Positions 52,068 through 61,928 of a stretch of DNA of 64,000 nucleotides are shown here, piece by piece. This DNA comes from Alkalihalobacillus sp. YIM B00296. Its GTDB lineage: Bacteria; Bacillota; Bacilli; Bacillales; Fictibacillaceae. The DNA lies in NCBI RefSeq assembly GCF_020179385.1, contig NZ_JAIBLJ010000004.1:1-64000 (forward strand), given 5' to 3'. Both the position numbers and the translations under genes were made by a program. Position 1 is the first letter of the stretch. The number at the start of each line of letters is the position of its first letter. The notes below the pieces were generated by a model. That model was not told the DNA's origin, ran no database searches, and was given only the letters and a program-made list of their open reading frames with translations.

Positions 52068-53269
52068 AAGCCGCTCTCCAATCTCAATAGCGTATCCACA
52101 GCAACCTGTGCCATAACCTCTGTCCCGTTGGCAAGTGCTTCTTCGGCTAGTTCAAAATGCGGATCATGAAGCTGGTTCAGGTTTCCATGTTCCGACATTG
52201 TCCCGAGCCAGAAAAATGCTCCTGGGTATTTTAAAAGGAAACGGCTGAAATCCTCTCCTCCTAAAGAAGGGCTTATGTCTGGGGTTGCTTCATGACCGAG
52301 TATCTTTTGAGCGGAAGAACGGACTTGCTTCGCCCATTCTGGCGTATTGACTGTCGCCGGGTAACCTTCGATATAGTCGATGTCTGCCGTGCCTCCCATA
52401 GCCTCTGTTCCACTCTGCACGATTTTGTATAAGCGTTGTTTTATCGTTTCACATGTTTGCTTATTAAGCGTCCGGACTGTTCCTTCTATGGTGACCGTAT
52501 CTGCAATGACGTTATAACGGTAGCCGCCTTCGATTTTACCGATTGTCAGGACCCCCGCTTCTAATGGATCGACGTTTCGGCTGACGACCGTTTGAAGCTG
52601 GTTGATGACACTCATGGCCATCGTGATCGCATCACATGTCTGATGGGGCATACTCGCATGTCCCCCGGTTCCATTGAATGTAATTTTAAACCGGTCGGAT
52701 GCACCCATCATCGCGCCCTCCCTTACCCCGATTTTACCTGCGGGAAGGTCAGGCCAGACGTGTTGTCCGTAAACGACATCGGGTGTGTATTCATCGAAAA
52801 CCCCGTTATCCATCATCGGCTGGGATCCTCCAGCCGGGGCATTTTCTTCAGCAGGTTGGAAAACGAGTAAAATCGTACCTGGAATCTCATTCTTCTTCTC
52901 ATTCAATAGTTTTCCTGCGCCTAACAGCATGGACGTATGGGCATCGTGTCCGCAAGCATGCATGATCCCTTCTTTTTCAGAAGCAAAAGAGGCGTTCGTC
53001 TTTTCATTGATCGGTAGTGCGTCGATATCAGCGCGGAGGGCGACCACCCCACCTGGCCGTACTCCTTTTATCACGGCAAGTACTCCTGTTTTCGCGTATC
53101 CTTTTTTAAAAGGAGTCTCGTATTCTTTCAATTTATCTTGTATGAATTGAGATGTTTCAAATTCCTTCGTGCTCAATTCTGGATTTCTATGAAGGTGGCG
53201 CCTCATTTCTATGATTTCATTTTTTATACGTTCGCCTTGCCCTTCGAAATTCAGTATGGTCCGTTCCAT
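52064..53269 (-). CDS. M20 amidohydrolase (N-acyl-amino acid type)
   Basis: A 401-residue M20D amidohydrolase. RRHLHRNPELSTKEFETSQF, MHACGHDAHTSMLLGAGKLL with zinc ligands, and LLVFQPAEENAPAGG with the catalytic Glu pair are typical of HipO/YhaA/AmaA-like enzymes that remove acyl groups from amino acids. It is preceded by GGAG, overlaps the AbgA-like gene and is close to the AbgT remnant. Confidence 0.87.
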   Translation of the reverse strand: MERTILNFEGQGERIKNEIIEMRRHLHRNPELSTKEFETSQFIQDKLKEYETPFKKGYAKTGVLAVIKGVRPGGVVALRADIDALPINEKTNASFASEKEGIMHACGHDAHTSMLLGAGKLLNEKKNEIPGTILLVFQPAEENAPAGGSQPMMDNGVFDEYTPDVVYGQHVWPDLPAGKIGVREGAMMGASDRFKITFNGTGGHASMPHQTCDAITMAMSVINQLQTVVSRNVDPLEAGVLTIGKIEGGYRYNVIADTVTIEGTVRTLNKQTCETIKQRLYKIVQSGTEAMGGTADIDYIEGYPATVNTPEWAKQVRSSAQKILGHEATPDISPSLGGEDFSRFLLKYPGAFFWLGTMSEHGNLNQLHDPHFELAEEALANGTEVMAQVAVDTLLRLESGL

Positions 53270-53294
53270 GTAAAAAACTCCTATTCTTTTCTTA

Positions 53295-54718
53295 CTAAAA
53301 TTTCATATGGATGCCAGGGCCGATCGGTAATCCTAATAGATTCCAGACGACGAAGATGAGTGTCCAGATAGCCAGGAAGATGACCGTATATGGCAGCATG
53401 ACAGAAAACAGTGTACCGAAACCTGCTTTTTTGTCATAATCCCCCATGAACGCCAGAATCATCGGTACGTATGGGTTCAATGGCATGGTTCGTGGACGAG
53501 TCTGCGATACGGAAGGCGAGCTGAGTGAATGCCGGGTTGTAATCAAGCAAGGCGAACATCGGGATAAACACTGGCGCCATCAATGCCCATTGAGCTGATC
53601 CGCTAAAAATGAACAGATTCAAGATCGCTGCCAGGAAAATGAAACCGATGATGACTGGTAAGCCTGTCAGATTGATGTTCTGCAAGAATTCCGCACCGGA
53701 AACGACGATCCAGACACCGATATTGGTCCATTCGAAGTAAGCGATGAACTGAGCTGCTGCAAAGATCAGGATTATGAATCCAGACATGTCTTTCATCGCT
53801 TCACCCATGTACCCAGGAACGTCTCCTGTCTTCTTGATCTTTCCAACCGTTACATCGTATGCAAATGCAATGGCAATGAAGAAGAATAAAATGATCGGGA
53901 TGATTCCATCTAGAAAGGGTGAAGGGATGAGTCCTCCTTCTTCATTACGCAGCTGTGAACCTGGCAGGAAAATCGCCAGTGCAACCAGACCAAGATAGAT
54001 GAGCGCAGCGAGTCCTGCGTTGCGTAGTCCACGGGATTCGATCGTTTTGATTTCCTCTAATTTTTTGTTACTTGTAGAACCTTCGTATTTACACAGTTTC
54101 GGTTCTACGACAGTGATCAGAACACCGACAACCATGAGCATGATGACTGAGAAGCTCATGAAAAACCAGTTGTCAACCGGGGTTACAGTCAATCCGCCTC
54201 CAACATTCTTCGCCACTTCAGTTGAGATCCCTGAGAGGAGTGCGTCTGTACCAGTGATCAGGACGTTGGCTGTAAATCCTGCCCCGACACCGGCAAACCC
54301 TGCCGCAAGACCTGCAATCGGGTGTCTCCCGAGTGTAAGGAAAACCATCGCCGCGATCGGCGGTACAATGATGAAAGCAGCATCTGAAGCAAGGTTTCCT
54401 AGTACATCTGTGAAAATGACGGCATACGTGACCAGTTTAGGTGGAGCATTGATGATCGTTTTTTTCATGAACGTTTGGATCAGACCGACTTTTTGGGCAA
54501 GCCCAATACCAAGCATCATACCAAGGACTAATCCGAGTGGTTTGAATTCAGTGAAATTCGTAAGCATCGAAGTGAGGATGAAAACAAGGTCTTCACCTGA
54601 AAGCAAACTCTTGATCGCAACCTGATCCCCTGTACCAGGCGAGTGTGACGTTGAATATGCTTACGACCGCTGAAAGGATGATCATTCCTAGAGCCAAATA
54701 GACAAAGAGCATGAATGG
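53295..54718 (-). pseudogene. abgT: AbgT family transporter, frameshifted
   Basis: Three frames together read as an AbgT-type transporter. HPFMLFVYLALGMIILSA (from about 54720) is in one frame. SPGTGDQVAIKSLLSGED through RIADSSTN follows in a second, and MPLNPYVPMILAFMGDYDKK through VWNLLGLP in a third. The last break near 53480 is explained by one extra base between STN and MPLN. The first, near 54640, is another indel, and a TGA lies just upstream of HPF, so the usual N-terminus is missing. The family moves p-aminobenzoyl-glutamate and related compounds. Non-functional unless these are sequencing errors. Confidence 0.85.
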
Positions 54719-54815
54719 ATGTGATCAAGTGTTTTTTGGATAATATCCTAATTATTTCCGTTAAAAAGAGGATAGCGCATAAAATGATAAATAGCTAGTG
54801 CATTCTGATGGGAAC

Positions 54816-54877
54816 CTGTACCAGACACCAAAACGGATCCCTTGCGGCGCAACGGATTCCATTGGTGCCTGGTACAG
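54816..54877. repeat. GGTGCC-type hairpin repeat, copy 4
   Basis: CTGTACCAGACACCAA (54816-54831) and TTGGTGCCTGGTACAG (54862-54877) form an almost perfect 16-bp stem. An inner imperfect stem is built from CCTTGCG and CGCAACGG. It lies directly after the DppF-type gene stop and can terminate the transporter transcript. Confidence 0.7.
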
Positions 54878-54882
54878 TATTT

Positions 54883-55881
54883 CTACATGCCTAGTGGGTA
54901 GTGGCAGGCGGCGTGGTGGCCGGGTTTGTATTCTACTAGACTAGGTTCTTCTTTGACGCAGCGTTCCTGGGCATAAGGGCATCGGGTATGAAAACGGCAG
55001 CCTGATGGCGGATTCGATGGGTTCGGGAGGTCGCCTTCCAACGGTTTGTGGGTCCTCCGCTTCGTCGGATCCGCTACTGGGATTGCGGACAGTAACGCTT
55101 CCGTATAAGGATGTGTCGGGCTTTCGAACAAGCTGTCCCGATCTGTGATTTCCACGACCTTCCCTAAATACATCACGGCAATCCGGTCGCTGATATGGCG
55201 GACGGCTGGGAGCCCATGGGCAATGAATACATAGGTTAGGTTGAATTCTCTTTGCAGTTTCTTCAGTAAATTCAAGATTTGCGCTTGGATGGAAACGTCA
55301 AGTGCCGACACGGGTTCATCACAGATCAGCACTTTCGGATTCAAAGCCAGGGCACGGGCAATACCGATCCTTTGCCGTTGCCCCCCACTGAATTCATGCG
55401 GATGCCGCTTAAGATGATGTTCATCCAACCCGACGATTCGCAAAAACCTGACCACCTCATCACGCAGCTCTTTTCCTTTTTTCAAACCGTATATTTTCAA
55501 TGGTTCGCCGACCAATTGTTCAATCGTCATCCTCGGGTTTAACGAGGAATAGGGATCTTGGAATATCACCTGAAGATCTTTCCGCCTCAAACGGAGCTCC
55601 TCTTTAGAGAGAGACGTCAAATCTTTTCCTTCAAAAATGACGGAGCCTTCGGAAGGAGGCAACAATCCTAAAAGCATTTGACCTGTCGTTGATTTCCCGC
55701 ATCCGGATTCACCCACGATTCCAAGTGTCTCGCCTTCGTAAACCTCAAGGTTGATGCCGTCTACCGCCCTGACTGTACCGACCGTCTGGTTAAACAGACC
55801 TTTGGTGATCGGAAAATGTTTTTTCAAATCCTTGACCTGGATCAATGGCCGTCGATTTGCCGCAGCAGTTGTGTTCATCAT
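54883..55881 (-). CDS. oligopeptide/dipeptide ABC transporter ATP-binding protein (DppF type)
   Basis: A 332-residue ATPase. Walker A is GESGCGKSTTGQM, the signature EFSGGQRQRIGIARALALNP, Walker B LICDEPVSALDVS. The C-terminal GCRFHTRCPYAQERC is the Cys-rich tail of the Opp/Dpp group. It begins inside the stop of the DppD-type gene (ATGA). It powers import with DppD, B, C and the binding protein. Confidence 0.92.
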   Translation of the reverse strand: MMNTTAAANRRPLIQVKDLKKHFPITKGLFNQTVGTVRAVDGINLEVYEGETLGIVGESGCGKSTTGQMLLGLLPPSEGSVIFEGKDLTSLSKEELRLRRKDLQVIFQDPYSSLNPRMTIEQLVGEPLKIYGLKKGKELRDEVVRFLRIVGLDEHHLKRHPHEFSGGQRQRIGIARALALNPKVLICDEPVSALDVSIQAQILNLLKKLQREFNLTYVFIAHGLPAVRHISDRIAVMYLGKVVEITDRDSLFESPTHPYTEALLSAIPVADPTKRRTHKPLEGDLPNPSNPPSGCRFHTRCPYAQERCVKEEPSLVEYKPGHHAACHYPLGM

Positions 55882-56867
55882 GCAACCCCTCCCTTCTCCA
55901 CATCATAGAAGCAACGTTTTTTATGGTTAGAGTCGAATTGTTCCAGTCCTGGATGCTCGTTCCTGCATTTATCCGTCGCAAATGGACAACGGGGATGGAA
56001 TTTACAACCCTCAGGCATATCGGCAGGATTCGGCACACTTCCTTCAATCGTCCCTAATTCATCCACGACATGTTCAGCCTTCGGAACAGAGCTCAACAGT
56101 CCTAGTGTATACGGGTGCTTCGGGTTAGCGAATAATTCCTCTACCGGTGCTTCCTCTACCACTTCACCGGCATACATCACTACGACCCGATCAGCCACCT
56201 CAGCTACGACACCAAGATCATGGGTGATTAAAATGACACCGGTATCGAAGTCTGTTTTCAATTGTTTGATTAACTCCAATATCTGCGCTTGGATCGTCAC
56301 ATCAAGAGCCGTCGTAGGCTCATCCGCAATCAACAGCTTCGGGTTACAGGCAAGGGCCATCGCGATCATGACACGCTGACGCATTCCACCAGAAAGCTGA
56401 TGAGGAAAGCGCCGTACGACCGCTTCCGCGTCAGGAATCCCGACTCGATCCAGCATCTCGATGGATTTCATCAATGCCTTCTTTTTATCAAGCCGTTGGT
56501 GGAGGCGGATCGATTCGCTGATCTGGTTCCCAATTGTAAAAACCGGGTTCAGAGAGGTCATCGGTTCCTGAAAAATCATCGAGATTTCATTCCCGCGCAG
56601 CTTTCTCAACTGTTTTTTCTTGATTGTCCGCAAATCTGTCCCGTTAAAATCGATTCTCCCATGGTGAATTTCGCCAGGAGACGGGATCAAGCCGAGGATC
56701 GACAGCGAGGTGACGCTTTTCCCGCATCCGGATTCCCCGACAATCGCAACCGTCTCTCCTTTATCCACATTAAATGTGACGCCATTTACAGAAGGGACAA
56801 TTCCGTCTTCTGTTTTAAAACGTACCTTCAAATCTTCAACATTCAACAATGAAGCCGACACGATCAT
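55878..56867 (-). CDS. oligopeptide/dipeptide ABC transporter ATP-binding protein (DppD type)
   Basis: A 329-residue ATPase. Walker A GESGCGKSVTSLS, signature HQLSGGMRQRVMIAMALACN, Walker B LIADEPTTALDVT. The C-terminal GCKFHPRCPFATDKC is typical of DppD/OppD. Partner of the DppF-type subunit, with which it overlaps by four bases. Confidence 0.92.
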   Translation of the reverse strand: MIVSASLLNVEDLKVRFKTEDGIVPSVNGVTFNVDKGETVAIVGESGCGKSVTSLSILGLIPSPGEIHHGRIDFNGTDLRTIKKKQLRKLRGNEISMIFQEPMTSLNPVFTIGNQISESIRLHQRLDKKKALMKSIEMLDRVGIPDAEAVVRRFPHQLSGGMRQRVMIAMALACNPKLLIADEPTTALDVTIQAQILELIKQLKTDFDTGVILITHDLGVVAEVADRVVVMYAGEVVEEAPVEELFANPKHPYTLGLLSSVPKAEHVVDELGTIEGSVPNPADMPEGCKFHPRCPFATDKCRNEHPGLEQFDSNHKKRCFYDVEKGGVA

Positions 56868-56889
56868 CCCTCACTTTTCTACTTGTCAT

Positions 56890-57810
56890 CTATTTGATCT
56901 TCATTTTCGGATCGAGTACATCTCTCAACCAATCTCCTAAGAAGATGATACCCAGTACGGTCAATGTAATTGCGATACCAGGGAATGTAGCGACCCACCA
57001 GCTTGTGGCAAGATATTCCCTTCCATCACTGAGCATCAAGCCCCATGAAACGTCCGGCGACTGTATCCCCAGCCCTAAGAAGCTTAAGGAGGATTCCAGA
57101 ATGATGGTGGTCGCCACATTCAATGTTGCAATGACGATGAAGGATGAAACGATGTTCGGGAGAATGTATTGCCAGATGATACGTACATCCTTCGCCCCAA
57201 CCGCTCTTGCCGACCGTACATAATCCCGCTCCTTCACGCTCAGTGTTTCACCGCGCACCATCCGTGCATATACCACCCAGGTCGTGCCTCCGAGTGCAAA
57301 AATCATCGTCATCAAGCTTGGTCCGATGACCGCTAGCACGATCAACATGAACAAAATGTTAGGAATGGCCAAAAAAGAATCAACAGTCCTCATGATGACC
57401 GTATCGATCCACTTCCCATAAAAACCGGCAAGCAGTCCTAAAAACAATCCAATCGCTCCAGCTAACACCACAGCACTGATCCCGACCAGAAGGGAGACCC
57501 TTGAACCGACGATGACCCGGCTCAATATGTCCCTCCCAAGGTTATCGGTCCCGAGCAGGTAATCCGGATTCCCGCCCTCCACCCAGGCAGGAGGCAATAG
57601 CCGATTGACGACATCCGTCTCGGCTGGGTTGAACGGTGCAATCATATCAGCGAAGACAGCCATCCCGACCATCGCCAATACGATGACCAAACCTAATGTC
57701 CCCGTCTTGCTTCTTAACAAGAGCTTGATCCATTTGAATCTGCCACTTGCTTTTCGGGCTTTAGGCGTTTTCAGGGAGACGTCTTTTTCCGTTTCTGTTT
57801 GTGTATACAT
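56890..57810 (-). CDS. peptide ABC transporter permease (DppC type)
   Basis: A 306-residue permease with a charged N-terminal extension and six helices. YLLGTDNLGRDILSRVIVGS is the DppC/OppC signature, and the EAA-like loop ARAVGAKDVRIIWQYILPN contacts the ATPases. Part of a B-C-D-F gene order. GGGGG lies before the ATG. Confidence 0.92.
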   Translation of the reverse strand: MYTQTETEKDVSLKTPKARKASGRFKWIKLLLRSKTGTLGLVIVLAMVGMAVFADMIAPFNPAETDVVNRLLPPAWVEGGNPDYLLGTDNLGRDILSRVIVGSRVSLLVGISAVVLAGAIGLFLGLLAGFYGKWIDTVIMRTVDSFLAIPNILFMLIVLAVIGPSLMTMIFALGGTTWVVYARMVRGETLSVKERDYVRSARAVGAKDVRIIWQYILPNIVSSFIVIATLNVATTIILESSLSFLGLGIQSPDVSWGLMLSDGREYLATSWWVATFPGIAITLTVLGIIFLGDWLRDVLDPKMKIK

Positions 57811-57827
57811 TGAACTAAAGCCCCCTT

Positions 57828-58742
57828 TTAATCGTACTTGATCCTTGGATCCAGGTAGCGGTATGTCAAATCAGCCAGCAGATTGCTGCCTATGACCAGG
57901 ATCGCGATCACGAAGGTGGCCGCCTGGACCACTGCCATATCTCTTAGGTTGACAGCCTGGATGAGCAATTGTCCCATTCCTGGCCATGAAAAGACTGTCT
58001 CTGTGATCAAGGTGCCCCCGATCAATGTCGCAGTTTGAAGCGCCATGATCGTGACGACAGGGATGAGCGCATTTCGCAAAGCGTGCTTATTCACCACGAT
58101 TGCCTCTATCAACCCTTTGCTTCTTGCAGTCCGGATGTATTCCTGGCTCAGGATTTCCAGCATGCTCGAGCGGATCAGCCGTGTCATTTCAGCTGCAATC
58201 GCTGTGCCTAACGTGATCGCAGGCAAAATAAGGTGATAGATGGATCCTGTCCCTGATACTGGCAAAACATTGAACTGTACCGCAAACACGAGGATCAGCA
58301 TAATTCCAAGCCAGAAGTTCGGCATCGCTTTCCCTAGGACCGCTCCTCCTGTTATGAATAAATCGATAAAGGAGTTACGTTTGATTGCCGATAGAACCCC
58401 GAGTGGAATTGAAATGATGATGGCAATGATCATCGAGAAAAAAGCCAACTCCAGGCTGGCCGGCAGCCTTTCCAACACAATCGACAAAGCAGGTTGGTTA
58501 TAACGGAACGATTCACCGAAATCACCTGTGACCAAATCGCCAAGGTAAGTAAAATATTGAACATATAAAGGTTCATTCAAACCTAATGATTGCCTGAGTT
58601 CTGCTTTATCCTGTTCTGTTGCCGTTTCCGGCAGCATGAGTGATACGGGATCACCGGTTACACGCACTAACAGGAAAACGATCAGACTAATGATAAACAA
58701 AACCGGTATGATCCGGAGAATTTGTCTCAGCAGGAACTTCAT
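57828..58742 (-). CDS. peptide ABC transporter permease (DppB type)
   Basis: A 304-residue permease starting LLRQILRIIPVLFIISLIVF. GDPVSLMLPETATEQDKAEL and LGLNEPLYVQYFTYLGDLVT are the typical periplasmic loop of DppB. The EAA loop is YIRTARSKGLIEAIVVNKHA. I start at the ATG at 58742 after GGAGGG; the longer frame runs into the dispersed repeat. It is separated from its binding-protein gene by 415 bp of repeats, so the second half of the operon may be weakened or have its own promoter. Confidence 0.92.
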   Translation of the reverse strand: MKFLLRQILRIIPVLFIISLIVFLLVRVTGDPVSLMLPETATEQDKAELRQSLGLNEPLYVQYFTYLGDLVTGDFGESFRYNQPALSIVLERLPASLELAFFSMIIAIIISIPLGVLSAIKRNSFIDLFITGGAVLGKAMPNFWLGIMLILVFAVQFNVLPVSGTGSIYHLILPAITLGTAIAAEMTRLIRSSMLEILSQEYIRTARSKGLIEAIVVNKHALRNALIPVVTIMALQTATLIGGTLITETVFSWPGMGQLLIQAVNLRDMAVVQAATFVIAILVIGSNLLADLTYRYLDPRIKYD

Positions 58743-58762
58743 ATCCATCCCTCCAACGTTTA

Positions 58763-58894
58763 TAAGAAAAGCGCAAACGCCCTGATCAGCCACGAAGGTC
58801 ACTGGAAGCCCGACGAGGAGGCTCGGACCAAACAAAGTTCGGTTCTGCGTGGGTAAACACTTCGACCTAAATCAATGTGTCGCCGCCGCAGGAG
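58763..58894. repeat. 132-bp dispersed repeat, copy 1
   Basis: A 132-bp sequence (beginning TAAGAAAAGCGCAAACGCC) recurs in direct orientation at 63487-63619 with nearly 90 percent identity by eye. It lies about 20 bp upstream of the DppB start. It resembles the abundant GAAAAGCG-type intergenic repeats of Bacillaceae. No open frame is shared. Confidence 0.7.
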
Positions 58895-58978
58895 AACTGA
58901 AGTGAGCCAAGTGGTTGGGCGTTGGAGCTAGACATTACTTCATCGCAACAAAATTTTTATACTTTCTTACCTTAGTGC

Positions 58979-59151
58979 AAAGGGCTGTTCCATCAATATC
59001 TGAGTCTCTCCGTTCTTTGTCAATGACTGGGATGCGTCTGGCTCTCTCGGCTTTTCAACAACATATTTATAAAAATGTTGTGTTAAGGTGCCTGACTCGA
59101 TACTCGTCATTGTGTTGGAGGCATCTGATATATTTTTTGGAACAGCCCCTT
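58979..59151. repeat. MITE-like element with GGGCTGTTCCA ends
   Basis: AAAGGGCTGTTCCA (58979-58992) and TGGAACAGCCCCTT (59138-59151) are 14-bp terminal inverted repeats with one mismatch around 145 bp of non-coding sequence. That sequence contains a further inner hairpin (AACAACAT/ATGTTGT). The size and ends suit a non-autonomous transposable element. It ends 6 bp before the stop codon of the binding-protein gene. Confidence 0.6.
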
Positions 59152-59157
59152 CCAGTC

Positions 59158-60711
59158 CTATTTCAACGTAATCTCATCTGCAATGAGCATTTCATCCAAC
59201 CTAGGTTCGAATTTCAACCCTTCATTGAACCCGTAAACTGAATCAAGTTGGTAAAGGTAGATCTGCGGACGATCTTCAGCAATGATTTCTTGAGCTTTTT
59301 TATATTGTTCATCACGTTCCTCTGCGTTCATATTGCTCATCGCATCTTGAAGCAATTTCTCAACCTCAGGATTGTCGTAATCGGTTTCACCTTTAGCCTG
59401 TTCCTTGCTTAGCCTTTCCATAGCAAGTGCTGCATCGAACATGGAGTTTCCATAACCAATAAGGAACATATCCCCGAAACTTTTAGATGAGTACTTTTCC
59501 GCAAAAGAACTCCATTCAAGGAAATTGAGTTTTACATCGATCCCGACTTCTTTCAACATTGCCTGCATCAATTCTGCAGATTCTTTATCCTTCATATAGC
59601 GCCCATTCGGAGCACTTAACTCAAGTTCGAGTCCATCTTCGTATCCAGCTTCTTTCAAAAGCTCTTTCGCTTTTTCCGGATCATATAACGTATTTTGGTA
59701 AAGGTCCTCGTTAGCACCCGTGTTGCCAGGGGTCACCCGAGTACGTGTAACTGTTCCTGCACCTTCCATCAGGCTGTCTAAAATGGCTTGTTTATCAATC
59801 GCGAGGTCGATCGCTTCCCGTACTTTGGGATCCGATGTCGGGTGACCTTCCGTATGTCTTAAAACAAGCATCATGACGCGCTGTGTCGCACTTTTTGCAA
59901 TATCTGTCCCTTCGTTCTCTTTAATACGATCCCAATCAGTCGGGGGTACGTTAACGGCGATATCGACACCACTGGTCAACAACTCAGAAACCCGTGTGGA
60001 GTCTTCCGGAATTGACCTGAAAACGAGTTCTTCCCATTTCGGCGCGTCCCTGAAATAATCGGGATTCGCTTCTAAGACGACACGATCATCCTTTTTCCAC
60101 TCGACGAATTTGTAAGGACCTGTCCCGACTGGTTCCTTTAAAAACTGCTCCCATCCCTCTTCCTCAATGTACTTAGACGGAAGGATACCTGAACCTACAC
60201 GGGAAACACGGTTCAATAAAGCTGGTTCAGGTTCATGGGTGATGATTTCGAACTCATAATCGTTAAGGACTTTAACCTCTTTGATCTGCTTGTAATTCCC
60301 GTACTCGAGCAATTTATTGTCATTAGCGACACGCTCAAGTGTGAATTTCACATCTTCTGCGGTCAAGTCCTCACCGTTATGGAATTTGACCCCTTCTTTC
60401 AATTTGAATTTCCATGTGGTATCATCCACATTCTCCCAGCTTTCGGCCAGATCAGATTCGAATTCTCCATTACCAAGGTTTTTTACAAGGTAATTGAACA
60501 TGTTCACATGGATCGCTTCTGTGGATGTGTTGTTATGATCATGAATATCAAATGTCACCATATCCGAGCCATTGGCAATGACAAGCTTTTTATCCTGCTT
60601 TTGCTCAGTCGATCCTTCACCTTCATCAGAGTTCGACTTATTGTTGAATGCACATGCAGTCAAACTCAACACCAGCATTGAAATGAACAACGTAAATGCA
60701 AATTTCTTCAC
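59158..60711 (-). CDS. peptide ABC transporter substrate-binding lipoprotein (family 5)
   Basis: A 517-residue family 5 solute-binding protein (DppE/OppA). The signal peptide ends in the lipobox LTAC with Cys at about residue 20. LVIANGSDMVTFDIHDHNNT and KFKLKEGVKFHNGEDLTAED followed by VKFTLERV are family landmarks. It presents short peptides or N-acyl amino acids to the DppBCDF importer. GTG start; it overlaps no neighbour but starts 2 bp after the M20 gene before it. Confidence 0.92.
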   Translation of the reverse strand: MKKFAFTLFISMLVLSLTACAFNNKSNSDEGEGSTEQKQDKKLVIANGSDMVTFDIHDHNNTSTEAIHVNMFNYLVKNLGNGEFESDLAESWENVDDTTWKFKLKEGVKFHNGEDLTAEDVKFTLERVANDNKLLEYGNYKQIKEVKVLNDYEFEIITHEPEPALLNRVSRVGSGILPSKYIEEEGWEQFLKEPVGTGPYKFVEWKKDDRVVLEANPDYFRDAPKWEELVFRSIPEDSTRVSELLTSGVDIAVNVPPTDWDRIKENEGTDIAKSATQRVMMLVLRHTEGHPTSDPKVREAIDLAIDKQAILDSLMEGAGTVTRTRVTPGNTGANEDLYQNTLYDPEKAKELLKEAGYEDGLELELSAPNGRYMKDKESAELMQAMLKEVGIDVKLNFLEWSSFAEKYSSKSFGDMFLIGYGNSMFDAALAMERLSKEQAKGETDYDNPEVEKLLQDAMSNMNAEERDEQYKKAQEIIAEDRPQIYLYQLDSVYGFNEGLKFEPRLDEMLIADEITLK

Positions 60712-60713
60712 TT

Positions 60714-61916
60714 TTACTCCCCCTCATTGTAATTTTTCAAATAGTTAAGTGCTAATTGGGATAACATCGATGACCCGTAAGGCAAAGCATTTTCATCAAT
60801 ATCAAACTTCGGATGGTGTCCTGGATACCGTTCCATCTGGTCGTTTCCAACTCCTAAGCGAAAAAAAACAGCTGGGATCTGTTCGGTATAAAAGGCGAAA
60901 TCTTCTCCCCCCATACCAGGCTTCACCCTTTCATAATGGCCTTCTCCAAGCACTTCATCTGCAGTCGATGCTGCTAGCTCTGTCATTTCACTGTCATTTA
61001 AAATCGATGGAAATTTGAATATGAAGTCGAAGTCGTATGTTGCCCCGAAACCGTCCGTGATTCCTTTGATCACTTTTTCCATCATGTCTGGTACTTTCAT
61101 GCGCAGTTCCGGGTTCAAAGTCCTGACTGTCCCGGTCATTTCAACAGTCGGTGTGATGACGTTGCTCGCGGAACCACCGTGTATCGACCCGACTGTAATG
61201 ACAATCGGGTCTGTCGGGTCGACCTGTCTGCTTGAAATATGCTGTAGGGCAGAAATGACTTCAGCTGTGACGGCGACAGAATCGACTGTTTGGTGTGGGT
61301 GGGCAGCATGTCCGCCTTTTCCGTTCACCTTCAATGTAAAAAAATCTGCAGCCCCACAGCCTATCTTTTCACTTGATAAAGTGATATTTCCGGTTGTGAT
61401 GGCTGTGTTGACATGCAGTCCTCCAATCGCATCTACTTTCGGATCAGAAAGTACACCATGGTCAATCATCGCTTTTGCACCGCCCCTCCCTTCTTCAGCC
61501 GGCTGGAAAATGAATTTGATGTTTCCTTTTTCCAGTCCCCTTTTGCTAAGGAGAGTTGCAGCCCCCATCAACATCGTCGTATGGGCATCATGTCCACACG
61601 CATGGCTTAAACCCTGGTGTTTGGAATGGTAGGGAACCGTTTTTTCATCCTGGATCGGCAAGGCGTCCATATCAGCACGAAGCGCAAATGTAGGACCCTC
61701 CTCTTTTCCTCTCAAGAGCGCGACAACGCCGGTTTTGGCAATATTCCGTGTCACCTCAAGTCCAAGGTTTTCTAAGTGATCAGCAACGATGGCTGACGTC
61801 CGTTCTTCTTCAAAACCAAGCTCTGGATGTTCATGGAAATCCCTTCTCCATGTAGACAGTTGTTCTTGTAACTGTTGGGCTTCTTTTAAAATGGTCGGGC
61901 GTATACTCGTTTCCAA
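60714..61916 (-). CDS. M20 amidohydrolase (N-acyl-L-amino acid type)
   Basis: A 400-residue M20D amidohydrolase. RRDFHEHPELGFEEERTSAI, SHACGHDAHTTMLMGAATLL with zinc ligands, and KFIFQPAEEGRGGAKAMIDH with the Glu pair are present. GGLHVNTAITTGNI and PGMGGEDFAFYTEQIP complete the pattern. It lies between another M20 gene and the importer's binding-protein gene, so it probably deacylates what the importer brings in. Confidence 0.87.
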   Translation of the reverse strand: METSIRPTILKEAQQLQEQLSTWRRDFHEHPELGFEEERTSAIVADHLENLGLEVTRNIAKTGVVALLRGKEEGPTFALRADMDALPIQDEKTVPYHSKHQGLSHACGHDAHTTMLMGAATLLSKRGLEKGNIKFIFQPAEEGRGGAKAMIDHGVLSDPKVDAIGGLHVNTAITTGNITLSSEKIGCGAADFFTLKVNGKGGHAAHPHQTVDSVAVTAEVISALQHISSRQVDPTDPIVITVGSIHGGSASNVITPTVEMTGTVRTLNPELRMKVPDMMEKVIKGITDGFGATYDFDFIFKFPSILNDSEMTELAASTADEVLGEGHYERVKPGMGGEDFAFYTEQIPAVFFRLGVGNDQMERYPGHHPKFDIDENALPYGSSMLSQLALNYLKNYNEGE

Positions 61917-61928
61917 ACGATCCTCCCC

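Noticed and set aside
54528-54728. 66-residue minus-strand frame at the AbgT 5' end as a separate gene
   Set aside because: It is an out-of-frame reading; the neighbouring frames give the AbgT N-terminus.
61015-61632. 205-residue plus-strand frame inside the M20 gene
   Set aside because: Antisense shadow of a well-supported amidohydrolase.
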